Shown: positions 1 to 5,328, counted from the first letter of the stretch. The stretch is DNA of 5,328 nucleotides from CAWULT01 sp963923455 (GCA_963923455.1 CAWULT010000197.1:1-5328); one strand, 5' to 3'. Numbers and translations are program-made. The notes: generated by a model from the letters alone, not told the origin.

Positions 1-27
1 GCCCCGCCGATCGGTCGACTGCGCCGG

Positions 28-1041
28 CTAGCGCCCCGCCCCACCCCGCGCCGCACGTTCGGCGGCGCGGGCCCCGCTCAGGATGTTCCGCATCGCGTTG
101 TTGCCTTCGTGGCACGCGTACTCGTAGAAGCCGTAGCCGTCGTCGCGGGTGAGCGGGAACGACACCGTCCACGGCGCGGTCCACGTCTTCGGGTCGGTCA
201 CGGTGGCCTGGTATTGGATCGTGTCCCCGTCGGTCCGCGTGAAGCGCTCGACGATGCGCAGCGCGTCGCTTGCCGGCTGCAGGCGACCGTTGCCAGTGAC
301 CCCGATCGTGCCGTTGAAGTTCGTCGTCTCGACGACCAGCGTCTCCCCTTCCCAGTGCCCGCGTGGCTCGCCCATGTACGACCGCATCGCAGACGGCAGA
401 CCGGGGCGGCCGTCGAGCGGGATGACGCGCGCCTCGTGAATCATCTCGTAGCGGATCACCACGTAACCGGGGCTCTGGATGATCTGGGTACCGTTGTTGT
501 ACACGACCGGCAGGATGCCGCCGACCACCCCACGCGAGATGCACCGGTCGTAGTAGTCGAGGTCGGCCGGCGAGTCGAAGGGGCCCTCTCCTGTGCTGCT
601 GAGCCGGGCTCGCATGGCCATCCGCTCCTCGCCGTAGGGCGTCATCCTGGGCTTGCGCCCGTTCGCGGGCTCGACGACGAGCGACGCCTGCCGCTGCGCC
701 CTGCCTCGCTCACCCCAGTGCGACGGCGGTCCGGTGCCGGCACCCGGTGCACTGCTCGTCTCGCGCGCCAGGATCGTCTCTTCCTCGTCAGCTGCCGCCT
801 GACGGCGCGTGTCGGCCTGGCGCCGGGCGAACTCCTCGTCGGAGAGCACGGCACGCGTGCCGAACTCGACGGGCCGCTCGATCGGCACCGTCAGCATGTC
901 CGTGCTCGGCCAGATTCCCTGCAGGTCGGGATCGCCCCACGGCGTCCTGGCCGCCCGGTATCCTCCCTGGGCCGACAGGGCGCCGGCCGACGCCACGGCC
1001 AGCGCGGCCAGGACCAGCAGCACGCCTCGGGAACGCGCCAT
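28..1041 (-). CDS. Secreted protein of an uncharacterised family (TPWGDPDLQGIW type), 337 aa
   Basis: The function is unknown. Residues 1-24 form a signal peptide: MARSR, a Leu/Ala/Val-rich core, then an ALSAQ-like cleavage region, so the protein probably acts in the periplasm or outside the cell. The mature part opens with TPWGDPDLQGIW (33-44). Further conserved-looking blocks are RCISRG (166-171), a YNNGTQIIQSPGYVVI stretch (181-196), EMIHEARVIPLDGRP (199-213), GHWEGETLVVETTNFNG (228-244), VERFTRTDGDTIQY (264-277) and YEYACHEGNNAM (307-318). I recognise this block order from many 'hypothetical proteins' of Acidobacteriota and some Proteobacteria; I cannot name a Pfam family. C167 and C310 are the only cysteines and could form a disulfide. 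Residues 97-107 are a Gly/Ala/Pro-rich patch and the C-terminus is Ala/Arg/Gly-rich. The start is ATG 1041 because a strong Shine-Dalgarno sits 5 nt before it; the in-frame ATG at 1053 has none. It is the last of four co-oriented genes, 76 nt after the dehydrogenase, and is probably co-transcribed. Confidence 0.88.
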   Translation of the reverse strand: MARSRGVLLVLAALAVASAGALSAQGGYRAARTPWGDPDLQGIWPSTDMLTVPIERPVEFGTRAVLSDEEFARRQADTRRQAAADEEETILARETSSAPGAGTGPPSHWGERGRAQRQASLVVEPANGRKPRMTPYGEERMAMRARLSSTGEGPFDSPADLDYYDRCISRGVVGGILPVVYNNGTQIIQSPGYVVIRYEMIHEARVIPLDGRPGLPSAMRSYMGEPRGHWEGETLVVETTNFNGTIGVTGNGRLQPASDALRIVERFTRTDGDTIQYQATVTDPKTWTAPWTVSFPLTRDDGYGFYEYACHEGNNAMRNILSGARAAERAARGGAGR

Positions 1042-1053
1042 CGTCACCTCCAT
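1042..1053 (-). promoter_or_regulatory. Shine-Dalgarno that fixes the start of the leftmost gene
   Basis: On the minus strand the 12 nt before ATG 1041 read ATGGAGGTGACG. GGAGG (1051-1047) is a near-perfect anti-16S match, 5 nt from the ATG at 1041. The ATG at 1053 is in frame but its last base is the first base of that Shine-Dalgarno, and the sequence upstream of it (CGGCGAACGATCG) has no purine-rich site. The start at 1041 also gives a cleaner signal peptide (MARSRGVLL). Confidence 0.85.
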
Positions 1054-1117
1054 CGATCGTTCGCCGGGGCTTGCACCCGGCCGAAGTCCTGCCTGCGCGG
1101 CCCGGGCCCCGCGGGCG
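1054..1117 (-). other. Gap between dehydrogenase and leftmost gene with GC hairpins
   Basis: This short gap holds a 6-bp inverted repeat, GCCGGG (1063-1068) against CCCGGC (1076-1081), with a 7-nt loop. Nearer the dehydrogenase stop it holds the perfect 10-bp palindrome GGCCCGGGCC (1099-1108). Neither is followed by a T-run on the minus strand, so a Rho-independent terminator is not supported. No -10/-35 pair is visible for the minus strand. The simplest reading is a non-terminating spacer inside one transcript; at this GC content such hairpins are expected by chance. Confidence 0.35.
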
Positions 1118-2557
1118 TCAGGGCACCAGCAGTGCGGTCACCATCGTCCGGTACGCCACGGCCTCGTAGGCCTCGAGCACCCGCTCGAGCGGCACCACCG
1201 TGGTCGCGAGCGCCGCGGCATCGTATTGCCCCCGGTCGAGCATCGCGACGTAGCGCGGGATGTCGCGCATCGGGCTGCAGCCACCGGCCTGCCCGGCGTG
1301 GTGGGTGCGTCCGCCGATCGTGAACATCACCGCCGGCAGCGACAGCGTGCCTCGCGGCAGGCTCGTCGTGACGATGTGCCCGCCGGCGGCGCACATCTCG
1401 TACGCCTGCCGCAAGGGCAGGATGCCTGTCGGGTCGGGACCGGCCTCCACCTGCGGCGGCACCGCGTCGGCGCCGACGGCCTCGAGCACGAAGTCCGCAC
1501 CGGCTCCCCCGAGCAGGCCGCCCGAGTCGCGGCCGCCGGCCCAGAGGCGGTTGCCGGGCCCCTTCGTCAGCTCGCGGACCCGGTCGACCAGACGATCACC
1601 CTCGGCGTTGGGGTCGAGCACGTGGGTCGCCCCCACCTTCAGGGCGAGTTCGCGCCGGGCCCGCACCGGATCGATCGCGATGATGGTCGACGCGCCGGCG
1701 ATGCGCGCCCCCTGCACGCCGCTCAGCCCGAGCGGCCCGCACCCGACGATCGCGGCGGTCGAGCCCGGCTCGACGAGACCGTTGGCGTGCGCCGTCGTGC
1801 CGCCGAGACCCGCCACGGCCACGCAGCTGCAGACCATCCCCAGTTCCACGGCCGACGCCCGGGTGACGACGGGCACCACCCACTCCTCGAAGGTCACCAT
1901 CAGCTCGGCAAGGCCGCCGATGTGCGAGTTCTGGTAGACCGGCGTGCCGTCCCCCAGGTCGGCCATCGGCACCAGGTCGTCGGGCCCCTGGCGCCCGAGG
2001 AACTGGCACATGTCGGATCGGCCGCGCAGACACTGGTAGCAGGCGCCGCACTGCGGCGTGCCCGACACGCACACCCGGTCGCCGACTTGGACACGCCGCA
2101 CGTCCGGGCCGACGGCCTCGACGACGCCGACGCCGCCGTGCCCCTGGACGAGCGCCATCTGGTTCAAGCGGTTCTGCCCGCCGCCGGCGGGCGGCGTGGG
2201 TGCGGTATTCGGACGGGCCGCCCCACCAGCTGCCGGGGGCCCGGCCGGCGGAGCCGGCACCGGGGGACGGACGCCCAGCACCGCCCCGACATTCGAGTAG
2301 CACAGGTTGGTCGCTTCGGTCCGCACCAGGACCTGGCGTCCGGCGATCGGACGCAGCGTCATCTCCTGCAGCGTCGTGCGGCCGGGTCCGGCGCCTCGCG
2401 ACACCCAGCCACGGAACCGGCGCGCCGTCACCACGGCGGGCGCGCGCCCCTGCGCCGGCGCGGCCGTCGGCGCACCGGCGAGCGCGGCTCCCCCGACCGC
2501 GGCCAGGCCGGCCCTCAACAACCCGCGGCGCGACGTGCCCGACCCTGCATGGTCCAT
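1118..2557 (-). CDS. Tat-exported zinc-type alcohol dehydrogenase (medium-chain family), 479 aa
   Basis: The predicted reaction is NAD(P)-dependent oxidation of an alcohol or reduction of a carbonyl; the substrate is unknown. Residues 9-15 (SRRGLLR) plus an Ala/Gly-rich core to about 36 make a twin-arginine signal, implying folded export to the periplasm. The catalytic domain has C86 (LCYSN), H140 (QGHGGVG) and C245 as candidate catalytic zinc ligands. C170, C173, C176 and C184 form a complete structural-zinc lobe with 2-2-7 spacing. The Rossmann motif is GCGPLG (272-277), and D296 ends strand 2 (IIAID), which suggests NAD over NADP. Oddities: the usual GHE reads GHG (G141); a Pro/Ala/Gly-rich insertion of about 35 residues lies at 97-135; extra loops lie near 333-352 and 364-380. 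At 479 aa it is well above the usual 340-390. Start ATG 2557 is 11 nt after the upstream stop and has no clear Shine-Dalgarno, so translational coupling is likely. The fold is certain; activity and location are inferred. Confidence 0.92.
   Translation of the reverse strand: MDHAGSGTSRRGLLRAGLAAVGGAALAGAPTAAPAQGRAPAVVTARRFRGWVSRGAGPGRTTLQEMTLRPIAGRQVLVRTEATNLCYSNVGAVLGVRPPVPAPPAGPPAAGGAARPNTAPTPPAGGGQNRLNQMALVQGHGGVGVVEAVGPDVRRVQVGDRVCVSGTPQCGACYQCLRGRSDMCQFLGRQGPDDLVPMADLGDGTPVYQNSHIGGLAELMVTFEEWVVPVVTRASAVELGMVCSCVAVAGLGGTTAHANGLVEPGSTAAIVGCGPLGLSGVQGARIAGASTIIAIDPVRARRELALKVGATHVLDPNAEGDRLVDRVRELTKGPGNRLWAGGRDSGGLLGGAGADFVLEAVGADAVPPQVEAGPDPTGILPLRQAYEMCAAGGHIVTTSLPRGTLSLPAVMFTIGGRTHHAGQAGGCSPMRDIPRYVAMLDRGQYDAAALATTVVPLERVLEAYEAVAYRTMVTALLVP
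2153..2269 (-). repeat. Low-complexity GC-rich segment encoding a Pro/Ala/Gly loop in the dehydrogenase
   Basis: This segment encodes residues 97-135 of the dehydrogenase, mostly Pro, Ala and Gly. At the DNA level it contains GCCCGCC (2176-2182) facing GGCGGGC (2186-2192) across a 3-nt loop. It also contains two copies of GCCGGC (2244-2249 and 2253-2258) separated by GGA. It lies where typical family members have about 20 residues between the first zinc Cys and the GHE motif; here there are 53. The hairpins and short repeats are a plausible source of replication-slippage length changes. The reading frame stays intact on both sides. Confidence 0.6.
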
Positions 2558-2568
2558 CGCGGGCCCGG

Positions 2569-3858
2569 TCAGTCGACGATCGCCTGCGCGACGGCGTTCT
2601 CGAAGTCGCGCTGCAGCTGCCCCGTCGACGTCTGCATCATGATGATCGTCACCATCTTCTCGGCCGGCTCGATGTTGACGTTGGTGCCGTAGGCGCCGGC
2701 CCAGCCCCAGCTGCCCTTCGACTGCCGGAGCCCCGCGGCCACTGGATCCTCCACGACCTGCACGCCCAGGCCGAAGCCCATGCCGGCGGCCGGGCGGCCG
2801 AACTGACCGTTGACCATGTCGCCGGTGTGGTTGCTCGACATCAGCGCCACCGTGCGCGGCCCCAGGTACCGGCGGCCGTTCAGCTCGCCGCCGTTGAGCA
2901 GCATCTGCGCGAACTGCGCGTAGTCCTCGGCCGTGCTGACCATGCCGCCCGACCCGGCGAAGTACGTGGCGCTGCTCAACGCCACCTGGTTCGCCGCGCG
3001 CTGGAGCGCCCCGTCGGGGCCGCGCTGGTAGAGCGTCACGAGGCGCGCCTGGTTGTCGGGACGCGCGATGAAGCCGGTGTCCTTCATGCCGAGCGGGTCG
3101 AACAGCCGCTGCTTCAGGAACTGATCGAACGGCTGGCCCGAGGCCACCTCGACGATGCGGCTCAGCACGTCGAAGCCCGCCTGGCCGCTGTAGCGCCACA
3201 ACGTGCCGGGCTGGAAGTCGAGCGGCACCGAGGCCAGCTTCGGGACGAACGTGGCGAGCGTGTCGCGATCGCCGCGCTGCGGCGCCACGCCGTTGCCCAG
3301 CCCGCCGCTGACGAGTCCCGACCCGTGCGTCAGCAGGTCCCGCACGGTGATCTCCCGGTTCGCCGAGACGACGTCGAACTCGGGCGCCGCGCCGCGCCCG
3401 CCGCCGGGCGCCCCGACCGCGGGCGGACCGCCGGCCCGGGCGCCGGGCTTCGGGACGGCCACCTTCATCGTCTTGAACTCGGGAATGAAGCGCGACACGG
3501 GGTCGTTCAGGCGGACCTTGCCCTCCTCGACCATCATCATCACGGCCACGGCCGTGATCGGCTTCGACATCGAGGCCAGCCTGAAGATGCCGTCCTTCGG
3601 CATCGGCCTCTTCGATTCGAGGTCCATCTGGCCGTACGACTCGAAGTGGACGATCCTGCCGCGGCGCGCCACGAGGGTGACGGCGCCCGACACGGCGCCC
3701 GCGTCGACGTGCCGCTGCACGGCCTCGCGAATGCGGGCGACGCGATCACTCGACAGGCCGGCGTCTTCGGGCTTGCCGGACGGCACCAGGCCGGCGGCCA
3801 TCAACGGAGTGGTGAACGCGGCCAGGGCGAGCGCCGCGCCGAACGGTCGCATCCTCAT
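2569..3858 (-). CDS. Secreted serine hydrolase, class C beta-lactamase / family VIII esterase fold, 429 aa
   Basis: This is a probable ester or amide hydrolase acting outside the cytoplasm. Residues 1-22 are a signal peptide (MRMRP, Ala/Leu core, PLMAAG). The SxxK nucleophile motif is SMSK, with S96 and K99. The second motif is Y223-S-G in LWRYSGQAGFD, the tyrosine position used as general base in EstB-like esterases. The third motif is W386-A-G388 in GSWGWAGAYGT; it matches the WxG of family VIII esterases and replaces the KTG box of true beta-lactamases. Other family blocks are TVRDLLTHGSGL (171-182), the LFDPLGMKDTGF region (252-263) and GGMVSTAEDYAQFAQMLLNGG (304-324). Residues 138-160 are a Gly/Pro/Ala-rich insertion. 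ATG 3858 is preceded by GAGAGGA at 8 nt; ATG 3852 is in frame but less well placed. The length fits the family. It sits between a type-B carboxylesterase and a dehydrogenase, which favours an esterase role over antibiotic resistance. A D-aminopeptidase-like activity cannot be excluded. Confidence 0.92.
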   Translation of the reverse strand: MRMRPFGAALALAAFTTPLMAAGLVPSGKPEDAGLSSDRVARIREAVQRHVDAGAVSGAVTLVARRGRIVHFESYGQMDLESKRPMPKDGIFRLASMSKPITAVAVMMMVEEGKVRLNDPVSRFIPEFKTMKVAVPKPGARAGGPPAVGAPGGGRGAAPEFDVVSANREITVRDLLTHGSGLVSGGLGNGVAPQRGDRDTLATFVPKLASVPLDFQPGTLWRYSGQAGFDVLSRIVEVASGQPFDQFLKQRLFDPLGMKDTGFIARPDNQARLVTLYQRGPDGALQRAANQVALSSATYFAGSGGMVSTAEDYAQFAQMLLNGGELNGRRYLGPRTVALMSSNHTGDMVNGQFGRPAAGMGFGLGVQVVEDPVAAGLRQSKGSWGWAGAYGTNVNIEPAEKMVTIIMMQTSTGQLQRDFENAVAQAIVD

Positions 3859-3866
3859 CGGGCGTG

Positions 3867-3873
3867 TCCTCTC
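3867..3873 (-). promoter_or_regulatory. Ribosome binding site of the serine hydrolase gene
   Basis: GAGAGGA reads on the minus strand from 3873 to 3867, with 8 nt before ATG 3858. It favours ATG 3858 over the in-frame ATG at 3852, for which the spacing would be 14 nt. Confidence 0.65.
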
Positions 3874-3886
3874 GGCATGCGGGAGA

Positions 3887-3913
3887 CGGCCGGACCCGGG
3901 ACGAGCCCGGCCG
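3887..3913 (-). other. GC-rich inverted repeat upstream of the serine hydrolase gene
   Basis: CGGCCGG (3887-3893) pairs with CCGGCCG (3907-3913) around a 13-nt loop. An alternative fold pairs CCGGG (3896-3900) with CCCGG (3906-3910) around ACGAG. Read on the minus strand it is followed by TCTCCCGC and not by a T-run, so it is a poor intrinsic terminator for the esterase. It would lie in the 5' leader of any transcript starting at the promoter-like hexamer just upstream. Chance occurrence is quite possible at this GC content. Confidence 0.3.
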
Positions 3914-3925
3914 AAACGTGAGCGG

Positions 3926-3931
3926 ATTCTA
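3926..3931 (-). promoter_or_regulatory. Candidate -10 hexamer TAGAAT before the serine hydrolase gene
   Basis: The minus strand reads GGAGTAGAATCCGC. TAGAAT differs from the sigma-70 consensus TATAAT at one position and is one of very few AT-rich hexamers in a strongly GC-rich region. It lies in the gap, 67 nt before ATG 3858 and 14 nt after the esterase stop. No TTGACA-like -35 is found 16-18 nt upstream (the sequence there is around CAGGCG), which overlaps the esterase 3' end. If real, it gives the serine hydrolase and the genes after it their own promoter. Confidence 0.35.
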
Positions 3932-3945
3932 CTCCAGCACGGCCG

Positions 3946-5328
3946 CTACGCCTGCGGGCGCGGCGCAGCGTCGCGGATGGCCTTCAGCGCGAGCCGTTCC
4001 TCGCGTCCGGGATCGTCGACGAGCCGCGCGTCGGGTCCGGCGCCGAACACCATCGTGGCGCGCTGCGCCGCGGTGAACGGCGCCCACGTCGGAATGGCCG
4101 CGTGGTTCGGCACGCCGGTCCTCGCGAACGCCACCCAGGCGGCGCTCATCTGGTCCGCGAGCCGCTGGGCGGCCGGGCCGGCGCCGGTGTAGATCTTCCC
4201 GTCCTCGAGGTTGTCGAAGACGAACGGAATCTCCATGCAGTGCATCGCCTTCAGGCGTCCCTCGCGCACCGGCGAGTAGTACTCGAAACGATACATGTAG
4301 ACGGGAGCCCCGCCCTGCGCGGCCTTGCGCTCCATCTGCGTCTCGACGCCCTGGCGGAAGAACGAGCTGTCGGTCTCGATCCGCAGCGCCAGGTCGATGT
4401 TGTCCCGACCCGGCTGGTTCTTCCGGTAGAGGGCGACGACCTCGGCCGCCTTCGCGTCGTCGACCCGCAGCGCCTCCTTGACGCGCGTCCGCAGGCCGGC
4501 GTCGTCGATCGGCCGCAGCCGCTCGTCGGGCAGGAAGAACGTCATCTCCGTGGCGGTCGTGCCCATCAGCAGCGGCACGCTGGCCGACTGGGCCGGCGCG
4601 GATGGGTCGAACGGGTGGCCCGGGAGCGAGCGCCCGTCCACCACGGGACCGAAGTTCAGCGTGCCGCCGCCAGGGCCGCCGGCGCCGGCGCCCGCGGGGT
4701 TCCGCATCGCCTCGAGAATCTCCTGCATGGGACGCCGCTGGAGCTCGTCGAGCCGGTCCGGCGTGATCTTCAGCCGCTGCAGCACCTGCTCCGTCACGCG
4801 GACGGCCTGCGCCTTCGGCGTGCTGGTCACGGCCGCGCCGCTCTGCGCGATCGCGCGGTGGAACAGCCCCTTGGCCGCCGGCATCGCCATCAGCGTGCTG
4901 ACCTTGCCGGCGCCGCCCGACTGCCCGAAGATCGTGACGTTGTTCGGGTCTCCTCCGAAGGCCGCGATGTTGTCGCGCACCCAGGCCAGCGCCGCGGCGC
5001 AGTCGAGCATGCCCACGTTACTCGCCTGTGCCCACTTCCCGCCGAAGTCCGCCAGGTACAGGAAGCCGAAGATGTTGAGCCGGTGGTTGACCGAGATGGC
5101 CACCACGTCGTGCTTCCGCGCGAGTTCGCGTCCCGAGTAGATCCCGTAGCTGCCCGACCCGTTGGCGAACCCGCCGCCGTGGAACCAGACCATCACCGGG
5201 CGGCGCCCACGCGAGGGATTCGGCGTCCAGACGTTCAGCACCAGGCAGTCCTCGCCCTGCGCCTCGCGCGGATCGGTCGGCAGCATCTCGGCCGGCTCGC
5301 CGCCGACGAACTGGGGCGCGCGGGGCCC
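3946..5328 (-). CDS. Type-B carboxylesterase (para-nitrobenzyl esterase type), partial, N-terminus beyond the window
   Basis: This alpha/beta-hydrolase hydrolyses carboxylic esters. The visible part is 460 residues; the reading frame stays open to base 5328, so the start lies outside and the ATG at 5286 is internal. Numbering from the window edge, the family block EDCLVLNVW is at 26-34 and the oxyanion-hole motif HGGGF at 50-54. A conserved FGGDPNNVTIFGQSGGAG stretch (124-141) contains nucleophile S137. The likely acid is E261 (GTTATEMTFF) and the catalytic His is H363 in MHCMEIPFVFDN. The nucleophile elbow reads GQSGGA where many relatives have GESAGA. A Gly/Ala/Pro-rich loop lies at 211-223. 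Full-length relatives have about 500-550 residues, so some 50-90 N-terminal residues are missing, which would include any signal peptide. The Cys that often pairs with the EDCL Cys seems to be Ala in GPRAPQ at 1-6. The TAG stop is at 3948-3946. It is the first visible gene of the co-oriented set. Confidence 0.93.
   Translation of the reverse strand, partial: GPRAPQFVGGEPAEMLPTDPREAQGEDCLVLNVWTPNPSRGRRPVMVWFHGGGFANGSGSYGIYSGRELARKHDVVAISVNHRLNIFGFLYLADFGGKWAQASNVGMLDCAAALAWVRDNIAAFGGDPNNVTIFGQSGGAGKVSTLMAMPAAKGLFHRAIAQSGAAVTSTPKAQAVRVTEQVLQRLKITPDRLDELQRRPMQEILEAMRNPAGAGAGGPGGGTLNFGPVVDGRSLPGHPFDPSAPAQSASVPLLMGTTATEMTFFLPDERLRPIDDAGLRTRVKEALRVDDAKAAEVVALYRKNQPGRDNIDLALRIETDSSFFRQGVETQMERKAAQGGAPVYMYRFEYYSPVREGRLKAMHCMEIPFVFDNLEDGKIYTGAGPAAQRLADQMSAAWVAFARTGVPNHAAIPTWAPFTAAQRATMVFGAGPDARLVDDPGREERLALKAIRDAAPRPQA

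Noticed and set aside
109..1323. Plus-strand open frame of 404 codons opposite the leftmost gene
   Set aside because: The translation has arginine-rich, compositionally biased sequence with no family pattern, while the minus-strand gene has a signal peptide, a strong ribosome binding site and conserved blocks.
809..2692. Long plus-strand open frame of 627 codons
   Set aside because: It is antisense to two well-supported genes. Its translation is Arg/His/Gly/Pro-rich with no recognisable domain, signal or motif. In DNA of this GC content, stop codons are rare in antisense frames.
2558..3199. N-terminal extension of the dehydrogenase frame into the serine hydrolase gene
   Set aside because: The frame is open by chance. 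The extension is Arg-rich shadow sequence, and the Tat signal right after ATG 2557 marks the true start.
2569..3858. Beta-lactamase antibiotic-resistance gene
   Set aside because: SxxK is present, but the third motif is WAG and not KTG, and the neighbours are an esterase and a dehydrogenase. This fits the esterase/peptidase branch of the fold.
3887..3913. Rho-independent terminator after the esterase
   Set aside because: The stem is GC-rich, but no T-run follows on the minus strand, and the loop of the best stem is 13 nt.
2200..3921. Long plus-strand open frame of 573 codons
   Set aside because: It is antisense to the serine hydrolase, which has all three catalytic motifs in order. The plus-strand product is an Arg/Ala/His-rich shadow with no domain.
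1..5328. tRNA, rRNA, CRISPR array, insertion sequence, phage or toxin-antitoxin genes
   Set aside because: Reading both strands I found no spaced direct repeats, transposase motifs, terminal inverted repeats or RNA-gene signatures. All intervals are filled by the four genes and two short gaps. The first 27 nt hold nothing recognisable.

Overview
The window is a high-GC (roughly 70% by eye) stretch of bacterial chromosome. It carries four genes, all on the minus strand, so transcription runs from the right edge to the left. The best guess for the source is an Acidobacteriota member, probably of the Vicinamibacteria type. Reasons are the high GC, the density of exported hydrolases, the Gly/Ala/Pro-rich surface loops, and the leftmost protein with its TPWGDPDLQGIW motif, a family I associate mainly with that group. 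This assignment comes from remembered family style, not from a marker gene.

Layout in order of transcription. (1) 5328-3946: a type-B carboxylesterase (para-nitrobenzyl esterase type), cut off at its N-terminus by the window edge. (2) An 87-nt gap with a GC-rich inverted repeat, a TAGAAT promoter-like hexamer and a good Shine-Dalgarno. (3) 3858-2569: a secreted serine hydrolase of the class C beta-lactamase / family VIII esterase fold. (4) 11 nt later, 2557-1118: a zinc-type medium-chain alcohol dehydrogenase with a twin-arginine (Tat) signal. (5) A 76-nt gap with GC hairpins but no visible promoter. (6) 1041-28: a secreted protein of an uncharacterised family. Its start is moved from the upstream ATG at 1053 to the ATG at 1041, because the first ATG overlaps the Shine-Dalgarno of the second.

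Three of the four proteins show an export signal, and the fourth probably has one beyond the window edge. Two ester hydrolases followed by an alcohol dehydrogenase suggest a cell-envelope cassette that cleaves an ester and oxidises the released alcohol. That is inference from adjacency; no substrate can be read from the sequence.

The most notable point is the dehydrogenase. It looks Tat-exported although it has a nucleotide-binding Rossmann fold. The usual GHE motif reads GHG, and it carries a proline/alanine/glycine-rich insertion of about 35 residues inside the catalytic domain. I see no RNA genes, mobile elements, CRISPR arrays or phage genes, and no gene-free stretch longer than 90 nt.
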